Assembly (NCBI GenBank): GCA_900546065.1
Contig: URBK01000001.1
Location: 155,167-219,166 of the forward strand
Direction of reading: 5' to 3'
DNA from: an uncultured Alistipes sp.
GTDB taxonomy: Bacteria; Bacteroidota; Bacteroidia; Bacteroidales; Rikenellaceae
Length of the DNA stretch: 64,000 nucleotides
The notes beneath the pieces are model-generated. The model saw only the letters and a program-made list of their open reading frames with translations, was not told where the DNA came from and did not search any database. The position numbers were made by a program, and so were the translations under genes. Shown here one piece after another: positions 33,385 to 42,613 of this stretch (within the stretch, counting starts at the first letter, position 1; the number at the start of each line of letters is the position of its first letter).

Positions 33385-35927
33385 GGCCGCACCTCCTTTC
33401 CGCCGTTTCTGCCGCCATCGTTCCGAAACGTCCGTGCGCTCTCCACCCAGCGGTCATGGCATTCCTCCACGAGCGTCAGCCTGCGGCCTTCGTCCGTGTC
33501 CAGTCCGGGCAACACATCCTTCATCACGTCAAGGATGCTCCGCTTGTAGTGCATCATCTTTTCCAGCGATACCAAGTCGGCGTATATCCTTGTGATTCTG
33601 CTGTCCACCTCCCTCGCGATTTCGAGGCGGTCGCTCGACCACAGCAGATGGTACACGTCGCCGGACGGAGTTTCCTCCAGCGGTGTGCTGCGGGCGTATT
33701 CCGTCGTGATTTTGCAGGACGGGTGTTCACGGGCGATTTCGGCGATGCGGTCGTTCACTAATTTGGTTTTCTCCGCATCCGAAAGCCCCGGATCGAGTGT
33801 CAGCACATCGGCGACGTGCGTGTCCGTATAGACCGAGGTCAGTTCCCATTGGATTTGGATGATGGCACGGTGAATCTTGATGCCGAGAAAATATTTCGGC
33901 TTGCGGGCAATCGAGACCGTAGCCTTGAATGTGATGATGCCGTTGATGTTCGGCATTGTCGCCTTGCGCACATACGAATAGCCGTTCCACGATCCGCCGT
34001 CCTGCCATGTCAGGCCGTAGGCAGCCTTGCAGTCTTGCATGATAGCTGGAATGCGGTAATAGTCATCCGTCGCTACGCTGTTGTCGTCTGCGGCTTCCGA
34101 CTTCGCCTGAGCATAGTCGGACTGTTTCTTCTTCCACTCCGCGAGTTCGCCTTTCAGACGGTCTATCCGTGTCTTGTTTGCATTATACTGCTGTCGGTAA
34201 GCCGCCGCATCCTCAATGCTCGCCGTACTGATTTTCTTCAGCAGGACAGCGTTCTCGTTTTCCAATGTCCCGATTTGCGCTTCAAGATTGGCCGCTTGGC
34301 TGTTTGCCTCGTTCAACAGCGCATCCAGTTCCGAAAGGTCGAGGTTGTTTTCCGTCACCGAGGTCTGCATGGCGCACTCCTTGGTGTGGGCATTCAACGA
34401 GCTGCCGCATTTACGGCACTTGTATTGTGTCGAGCCCTGTCCGAGCGTAACCCCGTCGGAACAGGTCACGCTGATGGTCACGCTCTCGCATCCCTTCAAT
34501 TTGGCGGCGTCCGTTGCTTGGTAATAGTTCCGCGTACCGGAAGATATATAATAGGTGTAGCCGTCCTCGTTTTCGTTGAACTCCGCAAGTCGGACATTCA
34601 GTTGCGCCCGAAACGTATTCAAGTCCATCGAGTAGGAATCGAAGACTTCCTCATAGACAACTTCTTCCTTATTCCAGCTTTTGCTCACATGGATTTCGTA
34701 TGCGTATGCCTTTTTGGTCTGCTTGTTTTTCTTGCTGATGATATAGGCACTCATCCAATAGTTGATGCTGTAGCTGAACCCGTCGTTCTGGTTGTTCAAC
34801 TGCTGCACGCGGTTTCTTGACCAACCGGCATATCCTTCCGAGTTGGCAAGTACCTGTTCCCGTTGCGAGGCGTTGGGATAGAAATTCGGGTCGCTCGTGT
34901 TGAACCGCACCCATGCGCCCCCGTTCAGGATGCTGTTGTCGTCCGTCGGAGGATAGTAGTCGCACAGCGATACGCTCCCTTGGTCACGCCGGGCAATGTA
35001 CCACCGCTGCGTGTAATAGTTCCCCATCGCTTCGTCCAGGTAGTCGGTCATCCATGCCGTGAGGTTGTAGTTGCTGAAGTTGAACAGACCGGCCACGTTG
35101 TCCGGACCACCCACCATGTCAATCAGCAAGCCGCCGATGTCATGTTCCGCCTGCTCGAATAGACTCCCGTAGTGTTCATACAGGTTGCCGATTTCTTCAA
35201 CCTTTCCGCCCATCAGGTCATGGAACGAGCTGCTTTGCAACAGGGCGTCACCGAGATTGGCAATGCCTGCCGTTGCAAGGCCGACACCCGTGTTATAAAG
35301 GTTGTCGAGGTCGCTTTTCAGGTTCTCGTGCGTGAAGTTGCCCGGTATGTGGGCGAAGTTGTCCATCATCCGCTGCCAGTCGATGTTTCCCGTTTCGGAG
35401 AGCTTTAGCAAGGGGGCAATCTCCGGATTGATTTCGAGAAAGGCGATGTCCGAAAAGGTCAGCGTGCTGTTGGTCACCACGCTCTCGAACTGCATACACA
35501 GACTTTTGGTATCGTCGCAGACTTTCATCAGGTAACTGCCCCAATAGATAGCCGTTTGCGGCGAATGGAGCATCTGCTTCGCCACCACCCATATCTTGGG
35601 CATGATTTTCTCCGCCACCATCCGGTAGATGCGCCGGTAGTAGTAGTTCTCCGTGCGGCTGTTCCAGATGCCGAGGTCGCTCAGGGCTTTATGCTCCAAG
35701 AACTTGGCCGCGAATATCCCGGCGGTAGCGACCTCCGCTGCCGTGTAGTGCTTGAGGATGTCATCGACCTGCTCCCGGTAGTACCCTTCGGCGACCGCTT
35801 CCGTACCGAAGGCGGCCACCATCGCCGCAACGGTACGGGTGTCGTAGTTCACGCTGTAATACTGGGCGTGAACCGTCTGGCAGAGTGCGACCGAGGCGAT
35901 GGTCAGGATAAGGAGTAGTCGTTTCAT
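33381..35927 (-). CDS. Large secreted transfer-operon protein with zinc-ribbon and coiled coil, 848 residues
   Basis: Signal peptide ending VHAQ. The first 330 residues are helical with hydrophobic, amphipathic stretches (TAGIANLGDALLQS and others). Around residue 500 is a CxxC...C motif (YKCRKCGSSLNAHTKEC) that looks like a zinc ribbon, unusual in an exported protein. It is followed by a coiled coil (about 535-625) and a beta-rich C-terminus. CTnDOT has no counterpart of this size between traG and traI. It could be an extended surface or mating-pair protein; unassigned. Confidence 0.65.
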   Translation of the reverse strand: MKRLLLILTIASVALCQTVHAQYYSVNYDTRTVAAMVAAFGTEAVAEGYYREQVDDILKHYTAAEVATAGIFAAKFLEHKALSDLGIWNSRTENYYYRRIYRMVAEKIMPKIWVVAKQMLHSPQTAIYWGSYLMKVCDDTKSLCMQFESVVTNSTLTFSDIAFLEINPEIAPLLKLSETGNIDWQRMMDNFAHIPGNFTHENLKSDLDNLYNTGVGLATAGIANLGDALLQSSSFHDLMGGKVEEIGNLYEHYGSLFEQAEHDIGGLLIDMVGGPDNVAGLFNFSNYNLTAWMTDYLDEAMGNYYTQRWYIARRDQGSVSLCDYYPPTDDNSILNGGAWVRFNTSDPNFYPNASQREQVLANSEGYAGWSRNRVQQLNNQNDGFSYSINYWMSAYIISKKNKQTKKAYAYEIHVSKSWNKEEVVYEEVFDSYSMDLNTFRAQLNVRLAEFNENEDGYTYYISSGTRNYYQATDAAKLKGCESVTISVTCSDGVTLGQGSTQYKCRKCGSSLNAHTKECAMQTSVTENNLDLSELDALLNEANSQAANLEAQIGTLENENAVLLKKISTASIEDAAAYRQQYNANKTRIDRLKGELAEWKKKQSDYAQAKSEAADDNSVATDDYYRIPAIMQDCKAAYGLTWQDGGSWNGYSYVRKATMPNINGIITFKATVSIARKPKYFLGIKIHRAIIQIQWELTSVYTDTHVADVLTLDPGLSDAEKTKLVNDRIAEIAREHPSCKITTEYARSTPLEETPSGDVYHLLWSSDRLEIAREVDSRITRIYADLVSLEKMMHYKRSILDVMKDVLPGLDTDEGRRLTLVEECHDRWVESARTFRNDGGRNGGKEVRP

Positions 35928-35938
35928 GGCTGCAATGC

Positions 35939-38647
35939 TTATTTGGATTCATACACGGGACGGAGGTTGAGCACACGCCCCGTCTCGTTTACTTTTTGTG
36001 CAAAAGGCAGGGACTTCCCGATACCGCTGGCATCCCAGTCCCGGCAATATGCCTCGATAGCTTCCTGGTGGCTGCACCGAAGTTCCTTCTTGTAAAGCTT
36101 CAGTGCCTCCTTTTCCGCCCGTTCGGTCGTGTAGGTCATGTAGCACTCGTGCGGCTCTTCCACGCCATACACGCCGCTGGTCGTCCCCCGGCGGATGAAC
36201 ACTTCGCGGAAGAAGCTGCGCCCATCCTTGTTCTCCAAGCGGTTGATGGTAAATATCTTCTTGCAATCCACCTCGGTCAGACCAAGAATCTTTCGGATTT
36301 CGTCAAAGCGTTCCTTGAACTTGCTTTGATCCAGCAGCATCACCACGTCCGAGTTGTTGATGATGGCCTCCTTCACGATTTCGCTGCCGATGATGTCCTG
36401 TATCTCCTGCGTCACCACGCCAACAGAAGCCCAAAATTTACGGGCGGTCTTGTACATGAACTTGATGTATTCCGCCATGAGCGGGCTGGCAATGGCCTTC
36501 CACGCTTCCTCGATGACAAGGACTTTACGGTTCTTCTTGATGCGCATTTTCTGCAGGAACACGTCCATGATAATCAGTGTGACAATGGGAAACAGTTTCT
36601 TATTTTCCTTGATTGCATCCACTTCAAAGACAATGAATGTCTCGTCAAACAGTGCCGAATCCACTGTCTCGTTGAGAATTTTCTCATACGCACCGCCCTT
36701 GTAGAACGGCTGCAGCATGGTCGAATAGGTCGAGTAGCTGATTGTCGTGATGTCGTTTTCGGTGCAGATCTGCTCCAGACGGTCGAATGAGTAGTCAAAG
36801 AATGAGTTGAAACTCAGCTCCGTCACTTTGAGGGCCGCCCGCCGTGCCTCAAGCACCTCTATCTGTTTGCGCACCATCTCATCCACCTCTCTGGGTGGTT
36901 TGTTTGGGTTCTTTCGGCTGGCCGCCGCAAACAGGTTTTTCAGCAGTACCTCCCGTTGCTCGTCGGTGTATCTTGTAAATCCGTTGAAATAGGCATCATA
37001 GTAGTCTATGATTATCTGCTCGACAATGCGGAACTCAATTTCGGGGATTTGGCTGTCCGACCCTTTCCAAATCATCAGGATAAGGTTCTTGAGGAAGTCT
37101 ATCTTCTCGATGTTGTATTCCTCCCGGTTGATGCGAAACGGATTCATCGTGATAGGCCGTTCTTCGGTATAGCTGATATACTTGCCGCCCAGATACTCGC
37201 ACAGTCCCTCGTATGAGTTTCCCGTATCGACCATGACCACATCCGTTCCCTGCTCATGGAGCTGGCGCACGACCGAGTTGATATGAAAGCTCTTGCCACT
37301 CCCAGAAGGCCCCAGACAAAAGAAATTCGAGTTGTCCGTCAGCTTGTTCTTTCCCTCTTTTCCCGTGATGTCAATAGCCACCGGCACACCCTGACGGTCG
37401 GTGTAGTAAATCTTCAGCGGTGTTTCCTCGCTGTGCAGCACGCGCTCCTTGTACATCAGGCACATCGCCGCATCGGAAAGGGTCAGGAAACGGTCGTATT
37501 CCTCATTGAGCGTGTAGCAGTTGCCCGGAAACGAACCGACGAACAGTTCCAGTTGGTTGTACGCCCGCTTGCTGATATGGATGCCCATGCGCCCGAATGC
37601 GTTTTCCAAGTGGTTCGTACACTTTTGCAGGTCTGCACCGGCAGATACGGCTACCACCATGTTGAAGTGCGTATATACCAGTTGCTTGCTTTCACGGGCA
37701 ATGACCTCCTGCACACGCTTGATGTCCTCGACCGCCATCTGGTTGTTCGGGTTCGGAATACTCGCGTGGCGGTTCTTCTTTTTGTCGAGCATCGCCAGTT
37801 CCCGTTTTTGGTTGGGTAGGAAGATGACTTGGTTATAGACCACCGTCTCGGCGTCCGGTATGTTGTCCACCACCGAAGCCAGATCGACCGGCATTTCCGT
37901 GTTGTTCACCTCGATGTTCGTGTACGGACGTATCATCGAGGGCAGTGCGGCACAGTCCACGTCCACAAGGCTGTACACCTTGCAGCGTTTGTCGCCCATC
38001 GACACCGTTTCATCGTCCGCCTTGAAGTTCGTCATCGACACGGTGCGGTCTTTGAAGTTCATGGCGAAGTAGCGGTCGACATACTCGCTCGCCTCGGCTT
38101 TGTTCAGGAACCTGGCCTGTACGCCGCTGTCATGCAGTTGGTCATGCACCTTGCGGATTTTCACGAGGAAATCGCGCCACTTCTTGTTGTCGAACGAGAA
38201 CAGGCGGCTCTTTTTCGCCTCCTGCGTGATGGTCAGGTAGCAAAGGCTGTCCGTGTAGGGACGCCCTTTGAAGTAGCGGAAATACGACGCCGACAGGAAC
38301 TCCTGCCCGTCAGCCGGTTCGCTTGCAAACTGTTTCCTGACGAAGATATCCTGCTTGTGGATGGCGTACCCTTCGCCTAAGGTCTGCGCAAGGGCGGTGA
38401 ACAGGTGCGTGAAGTCGTAGTAGCTATCTATGTCCGCCGAATATTTCTGTACCGGATTCTCTATCTTAAGTACGGCGGAATATTCGCCGGTCTTGGTGTA
38501 CAGCACACCCACACCGTCCGTTTCCTCCGCTGAGAAATAGATGTCCTGAAAGATTCGCTTGCGCTTGCCGCCCGTACCGAACGCATAGACCGACAAGGCC
38601 ATACCCGCGCACAAAGCGACAAAACATAAAATGATGTATAGGGTCAT
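35939..38647 (-). CDS. traG: VirB4-like conjugation ATPase TraG
   Basis: 902 residues; one or two N-terminal membrane helices, then the VirB4 fold: Walker A GPSGSGKSFH near residue 447, DxGNSY segment shortly after, Walker B VLVIEEAW near 705, and the C-terminal VTQEIQDI and LLDQSK motifs. Powers assembly and substrate transfer in the conjugation channel. Named TraG in Bacteroides elements (not the VirD4-type TraG of other plasmids). It starts 112 bases after the DUF4133 gene, a gap that contains a small GC-rich hairpin. Confidence 0.92.
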   Translation of the reverse strand: MTLYIILCFVALCAGMALSVYAFGTGGKRKRIFQDIYFSAEETDGVGVLYTKTGEYSAVLKIENPVQKYSADIDSYYDFTHLFTALAQTLGEGYAIHKQDIFVRKQFASEPADGQEFLSASYFRYFKGRPYTDSLCYLTITQEAKKSRLFSFDNKKWRDFLVKIRKVHDQLHDSGVQARFLNKAEASEYVDRYFAMNFKDRTVSMTNFKADDETVSMGDKRCKVYSLVDVDCAALPSMIRPYTNIEVNNTEMPVDLASVVDNIPDAETVVYNQVIFLPNQKRELAMLDKKKNRHASIPNPNNQMAVEDIKRVQEVIARESKQLVYTHFNMVVAVSAGADLQKCTNHLENAFGRMGIHISKRAYNQLELFVGSFPGNCYTLNEEYDRFLTLSDAAMCLMYKERVLHSEETPLKIYYTDRQGVPVAIDITGKEGKNKLTDNSNFFCLGPSGSGKSFHINSVVRQLHEQGTDVVMVDTGNSYEGLCEYLGGKYISYTEERPITMNPFRINREEYNIEKIDFLKNLILMIWKGSDSQIPEIEFRIVEQIIIDYYDAYFNGFTRYTDEQREVLLKNLFAAASRKNPNKPPREVDEMVRKQIEVLEARRAALKVTELSFNSFFDYSFDRLEQICTENDITTISYSTYSTMLQPFYKGGAYEKILNETVDSALFDETFIVFEVDAIKENKKLFPIVTLIIMDVFLQKMRIKKNRKVLVIEEAWKAIASPLMAEYIKFMYKTARKFWASVGVVTQEIQDIIGSEIVKEAIINNSDVVMLLDQSKFKERFDEIRKILGLTEVDCKKIFTINRLENKDGRSFFREVFIRRGTTSGVYGVEEPHECYMTYTTERAEKEALKLYKKELRCSHQEAIEAYCRDWDASGIGKSLPFAQKVNETGRVLNLRPVYESK

Positions 38648-38758
38648 TTCGATATACGTGTAATTAAATAGGGGCAGGTTCGCCTTGCTTCAAGACAAAC
38701 CCGCCCGCGTTCAACAATCAATAAAGCCATGCACATTGCCGTGATGGTTTTTCTTTCG

Positions 38759-39055
38759 TCAGATCTTGCGCGAGTGGGCATACACATACACACCCGGAGC
38801 GACCTTCTTGCTATGCAGTCCTTTCCGCTGTTTGAGAAGGATGAGCACGATACCGACCGATACGACGGTAGCCAGCACGACAAGCCCGGCAATGAAACCG
38901 AGCAGGCAGTAGGCGGCGACAAAGCCGACAATGGCTCCGCACGTCGTCACCGCCGCCCAATATATGTACCGGCCTTGGATGCCCAAAAACTCAAGAGGCC
39001 GTTGCAGTCCCTTGAACAGCGGATAGTCCGGATAGCGTTCGTCCTTGCTTTTCAT
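38759..39055 (-). CDS. traF: Conjugative transfer protein TraF (DUF4133)
   Basis: 98 residues with the DUF4133 N-terminus (YPLFKGLQRPLEFLGIQG) and two membrane helices (about 31-52 and 54-74). VirB3-like subunit that accompanies the VirB4-type ATPase next door. Spacing to traE is 15 bases. Confidence 0.88.
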   Translation of the reverse strand: MKSKDERYPDYPLFKGLQRPLEFLGIQGRYIYWAAVTTCGAIVGFVAAYCLLGFIAGLVVLATVVSVGIVLILLKQRKGLHSKKVAPGVYVYAHSRKI

Positions 39056-39070
39056 ACTTATCCTTGATGT

Positions 39071-39448
39071 TTAAGCGGCAATACCGAAGAACAGAGGCAA
39101 CGCCTTGGCCGCCGCAATGAGGAAGATACATGCTCCCACGACCATCATAATCTTCTTCTTGACGTCCTGCTCCTCGTTGTTCATGGCGATATATACCGAG
39201 ATTGCACCCACGATGGCCACAACGCCGGCAATGGCGTAGCACAATTTCACCATAATAGGCACATACTTGGCAATCTCATCGGCGACAGTGGATAATGCGC
39301 TCGTACCGGCGGAATAGTCGCCTGCGGAGTTCTGCGCTTTCGCCACCATGCCGGACAGCAGCATGAAGGAGAACATCATTACTTTGGTAGGGATTCCGTT
39401 GACGAATCCGAATGCCTTGCGGCACAGCTGTTTGGTTTTCTGAAACAT
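39071..39448 (-). CDS. traE: Conjugative transfer protein TraE (DUF4134), copy 1
   Basis: 125 residues: signal segment (about 15-37), then two helices with the DUF4134 signature AKYVPIMVKLCYAIAGVVAIVG and YIAMNNEEQDVKKKIMMVVG. Probable VirB2-like pilin subunit. A paralogue lies directly upstream at 39503. Confidence 0.85.
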   Translation of the reverse strand: MFQKTKQLCRKAFGFVNGIPTKVMMFSFMLLSGMVAKAQNSAGDYSAGTSALSTVADEIAKYVPIMVKLCYAIAGVVAIVGAISVYIAMNNEEQDVKKKIMMVVGACIFLIAAAKALPLFFGIAA

Positions 39449-39502
39449 ACGTTTACTTTTTTAGTGAATATTTTATTTGTCTGCGACCTGATACAAGTAA
39501 GG

Positions 39503-39829
39503 TTATATGCGGTAGCCGAAGAAAGCCGGGAAAACATAGAATGCCCCGATCAGGAACAGGCACGCGCCGACAAGCGTCATTATCGACTTGGTGATGCCGT
39601 CCTCGCCCGTGTTCATCTTGATGTATATCTGACAAACGGACACGATGACGTAAACCCCGGCTATGGTGCAACAGATATACTGGACATAGAGCATCATCGT
39701 CACCACGAAGTCGTGCATCGTGGCCAACGCGTCCGCTCCCCAGCTATAGTTCACGCTGCCGCTTTTGGCAAAAGCCGTGTAGGGGAACGGGAGGCACAGC
39801 GCACATAGAATCTTTTTAGCTTTCGACAT
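39503..39829 (-). CDS. Second DUF4134 pilin-like protein
   Basis: 108 residues, same layout as TraE: signal peptide, AVVT/CTIAGVYVIVSVCQIYI helix, conserved MNTGEDGITKSIMTLVGAC and a C-terminal hydrophobic helix ending GYRI. It diverges clearly from the first copy, so two related pilin-like subunits may be assembled together or alternatively. It is preceded by 1 base of spacing after the 39831 gene. Confidence 0.8.
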   Translation of the reverse strand: MSKAKKILCALCLPFPYTAFAKSGSVNYSWGADALATMHDFVVTMMLYVQYICCTIAGVYVIVSVCQIYIKMNTGEDGITKSIMTLVGACLFLIGAFYVFPAFFGYRI

Positions 39830-39830
39830 C

Positions 39831-40277
39831 TCACAACCGGTCTTGAATTGGGTTCCACTTTATTTCCGGTCGGTTGTCTAACCGTCCCTTGGAAATCATA
39901 GCCTTGTACATCTCCTCCGACGTGCGTGCGTCCGACAGGTAAGGCGTGGTCTCTTCCATCTGTTCCTCCGCCTCGGCCTTCAGCCGTTCCAGTTTCTCCT
40001 GCGCCGTTCCCGGTTTGTCCTTGATGTCCTCCTCAGGGGATGTTTCGGAAGAGGTAGCCGTACTTTCCGTCTCGTAGTTCTCGCTACCGATACTGAAGCC
40101 GCTCTCGCTTTCCGTGACAGCCACACTCTCTTCCTCTTCCGGTGCGCCGAGGTCGAAAACTTCCTCGTCCGGTTTGTCCGTCCCCTTTTTCCCGTAGAGG
40201 TCATGCGCTATGATGACGGCGTAGTAAATGATGTAGGCAACCGTCAGGACAATGGCAAAAATGAAATATGAGTTCAT
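39831..40277 (-). CDS. Small membrane-anchored acidic protein opening the transfer operon (TraD-like position)
   Basis: 148 residues from ATG 40277; earlier in-frame ATGs would add an implausible hydrophobic, AT-rich leader that overlaps the promoter region. One N-terminal helix (YFIFAIVLTVAYIIYYAVII), then a very acidic Ser/Glu/Thr-rich domain and a C-terminal helix with a conserved-looking TSEEMYKAMISKGRLDNRP. First gene of the transfer operon. The position fits TraD of CTnDOT-like elements, but I would not assign the name. Confidence 0.65.
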   Translation of the reverse strand: MNSYFIFAIVLTVAYIIYYAVIIAHDLYGKKGTDKPDEEVFDLGAPEEEESVAVTESESGFSIGSENYETESTATSSETSPEEDIKDKPGTAQEKLERLKAEAEEQMEETTPYLSDARTSEEMYKAMISKGRLDNRPEIKWNPIQDRL

Positions 40278-40300
40278 GTATTTAGTATGAATATTAAAAA

Positions 40301-40428
40301 TTCGTATTAGTATGATTTTGCAAAGAAACGCACGAAATATAAAACCATAAAATAATTGAGCATTAAACATCTGTTTCGTTAATGAGATTTGTGTAAGTTT
40401 CAAAAATCGAACTATTAAATCGTACTAT
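40301..40428. promoter_or_regulatory. Transfer-operon upstream region with AAATCGTACTAT motifs
   Basis: AAATCGTACTAT (40417-40428), a related AAATCGAACTATT (40404-40416) and, nearer the gene, TTCGTATTAGTATGATT (40301-40317) resemble the arms of the 3944-3977 palindrome. A degenerate -7 box (TTTCTTTG, minus strand, about 40318-40325) lies between. Suggests a shared regulator controlling the DUF4099 operon and transfer. Confidence 0.45.
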
Positions 40429-40468
40429 ATTGCAGTCTCTATGGTGGGAAATGGAGAAATCGGGGCAT

Positions 40469-40496
40469 AAAAAAAGCTCTCGTGGTGGAGAGCTTT
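40469..40496 (-). terminator. Terminator of the primase operon
   Basis: On the minus strand AAAGCTCTC (40488-40496) pairs with GAGAGCTTT (about 40473-40481), followed by a T run (40469-40475). It ends the 42986-40522 operon ahead of the transfer operon promoter. Confidence 0.8.
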
Positions 40497-40521
40497 AGGT
40501 GGCAAAAGAGAACATTGAATA

Positions 40522-41409
40522 TCAGCGTTTCTTTCCGCGCAGGTAGTCGTTCAGGTCTTTGTATTCCGCATAGTGGCAAGATTCATCGCTGACACGTCCG
40601 CCATACATCCCGGCAATGGTCTCTGTGGTTCTCTGCCCGGCAAGGTCATTGTCGAGATAACAGTGAATGTCCGAATACTCCTGTAAACGTGCCAGCGTCT
40701 TTTTCAAATTGTTTACCGAGTTCATCACGAGGTAGTCGCATGGTATGGCAAGACAGACCGTCCGGTCGCCTGCCAGTTTCAGTGTCATATAAGAAAGAAA
40801 ATCCATGAATCCCTCGAAGACACAGACGTTTTCCTGTGTCTCTTCTGTCAGATGTCTTATCAATGAGATGTCCTTGTTATTCAGGCATCCCTTGTAATAG
40901 GCGTTTCGCACCTCGTAACCGCCTGATATATTGCCGAATGCGAGAGCGAAGTAATGACGGCCTCGCAGTTCGTAATGCACCTCCTTGCAATACATACGGC
41001 TGATGTCCGCGTCGATAAGCCGGGATTGGAGGTAAGAGAACAGGGCGTGATGACGGAGTGGAATCACGATCACGTCTTTCATTTCAGCCTCCACCGGTCG
41101 GGGTGGAGCGGTCAGCATACGGGTTCTCGGTAGTGATGCGCCATTCACAAGCCTCTCTATATACGCCAGGGCCTCGCTCACGCAGTCCGTCCGGCAAATG
41201 TATTTTGCCAGTTCCACCAGGTCGCCACCGGTCGCCTCGCCGAAATCGTACCATTCATTGATGCGGTCATTCACTTTGAACGACGGGGTACGCTCGTTCC
41301 GTAACGGTGAGAGATACCAGTATTGTCCCGATTTTATGTGCTGCGTATGGTGACCGAGACGTGCCAGAAAATCCACGATACGCACTTGTTTTGCTTCTGC
41401 TATGGTCAT
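40522..41409 (-). CDS. Primase-like Toprim protein (TraP/CHC2 type, zinc ligands missing)
   Basis: 295 residues. The N-terminus has the CHC2 fold pattern (FLARLGHHTQHIKSGQYWYL, then ERTPSFKV and GGDLVELAK) but lacks the expected zinc-binding cysteines. The C-terminal Toprim domain is intact: VFEGFMDFLS supplies the Glu and CYLDNDLAGQ the DxD pair. Expected to prime or assist replication of the transferred or excised ICE. It follows the RepA-like ATPase gene in the same direction after 103 bases, with an inverted repeat in the gap. Confidence 0.8.
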   Translation of the reverse strand: MTIAEAKQVRIVDFLARLGHHTQHIKSGQYWYLSPLRNERTPSFKVNDRINEWYDFGEATGGDLVELAKYICRTDCVSEALAYIERLVNGASLPRTRMLTAPPRPVEAEMKDVIVIPLRHHALFSYLQSRLIDADISRMYCKEVHYELRGRHYFALAFGNISGGYEVRNAYYKGCLNNKDISLIRHLTEETQENVCVFEGFMDFLSYMTLKLAGDRTVCLAIPCDYLVMNSVNNLKKTLARLQEYSDIHCYLDNDLAGQRTTETIAGMYGGRVSDESCHYAEYKDLNDYLRGKKR

Positions 41410-41439
41410 GTCTTTTTTCTTTCACTTGGTTTCACGAAA

Positions 41440-41494
41440 ATGGTTTAGTTTAGTTTTTTCCTATATATATAAATACTAAAGTAAACTAAATCAT
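41440..41494. promoter_or_regulatory. Imperfect AT-rich inverted repeat before the primase gene
   Basis: The segment from 41440 (ATGGTTTAGTTTAGTTTT) and the reverse complement of the one ending at 41494 match at 15 of 18 positions. The TTTAGT/ACTAAA core belongs to the same family of words as the parA repeats. Operator candidate for the primase gene. Confidence 0.45.
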
Positions 41495-41512
41495 ACAGGC
41501 CCGCGCCCGGCA

Positions 41513-42613
41513 TCATTCTTCATCAAAAAGCATGGCCTCGGTAGGCGTCATGTCATAATAGAACAGCTTGTCCCGTTTGATGATGAGCTTGAGGTTGTCT
41601 ATCAGGTATTGCATCAGTTTTATCATGACGCTCCGACCACGTTTGAACCCGATTGCCTCATAGGAGACCATCAGGCTTTGCAACAGGTTGTCGAATCCCC
41701 GGATAGGCTTTTCCCCGAAAGCGGCGGAGAGGGCTTCCCGGTGCTGTTCGATGCTCAGCTCCGTGAACCCCGTCCGAGCCTTGGGCTTCGGGGGCTCTCC
41801 GAACGAGTGTCCTTCCGCAATGACGGGCAGCCCAGTCTCGTTGATGGTGAACGCAAACGGCTTGAACTCCTTTTCCCGGATATGGAGCGCATGGACTTCG
41901 CTGATACCGGGATTCTCGTTGCTCTTGCTGATGACAAGCACGGTTTCCGCCTTGTTGCTCATTTCCGTACCAATGTGTCCCCGCACATTATTATCCCCTT
42001 TGTTCAAATGGAGTACACAATGGATATGCAGGTCGTACCTTGAAGACCATTCCATCATCCGGTTGATGACTTCCACCGATTCACCGGTGCTGTTGATGTC
42101 AAGCATCAGGTCGCGGATGCCGTCAATGATGACCAGCCCATAGCCTTTGTTCTGACGCAGCGCATAGTCGATGACCTCGACACGCACCGACGGCGAATAT
42201 TCACGCAGGCAGAAGAAGTCGAGATTCTCCGGGTCGGTTGTCGTGGGCAGCCCGGCCAGCCGCAATATGCGCTCCAATACCGAGCGGCAATGGAAACGGC
42301 TCTGTTCCGTATCGACGTACAGAATCCGCTGTTTGCCTTCGGGCAGATGCGCACGGTAGTTCAACACTTGTTTCCCGGCCAATGAAGCGGCGACAAGCGC
42401 AGAGACATTAAACGTCTTCTTCGACTTTGCCTTTCCTGTCGATGCACTGAAATTGCCGAGCGTGGCAATCGTCGAGTTGTCTATCCAGATGATTTGCGGC
42501 GGGGTCTCATAAATGTCCGTTGCCTTGATTTGCGAGGCCAGAAGGATGTCCGACAGGCGGTGTTCATCCATTCCCATATCGGCTGAGCGGTCAGTCTTTC
42601 TTTCGTTTTCCAT
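41513..42613 (-). CDS. RepA-like hexameric helicase/AAA ATPase
   Basis: 366 residues with a RecA-type core: Walker A in LGNFSASTGKAKSKKTF (a variant P-loop SASTGKAKSKKT), Walker B LVIIDGIRDLML, and the sensor-like HIHCVLHLNKGDNNVRGHIG. This matches the AAA_25/RepA group of plasmid replication helicases found next to integrases in Bacteroidetes elements. Its start overlaps the HTH gene by 23 bases. Together with the primase it forms a replication module. Confidence 0.75.
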   Translation of the reverse strand: MENERKTDRSADMGMDEHRLSDILLASQIKATDIYETPPQIIWIDNSTIATLGNFSASTGKAKSKKTFNVSALVAASLAGKQVLNYRAHLPEGKQRILYVDTEQSRFHCRSVLERILRLAGLPTTTDPENLDFFCLREYSPSVRVEVIDYALRQNKGYGLVIIDGIRDLMLDINSTGESVEVINRMMEWSSRYDLHIHCVLHLNKGDNNVRGHIGTEMSNKAETVLVISKSNENPGISEVHALHIREKEFKPFAFTINETGLPVIAEGHSFGEPPKPKARTGFTELSIEQHREALSAAFGEKPIRGFDNLLQSLMVSYEAIGFKRGRSVMIKLMQYLIDNLKLIIKRDKLFYYDMTPTEAMLFDEE

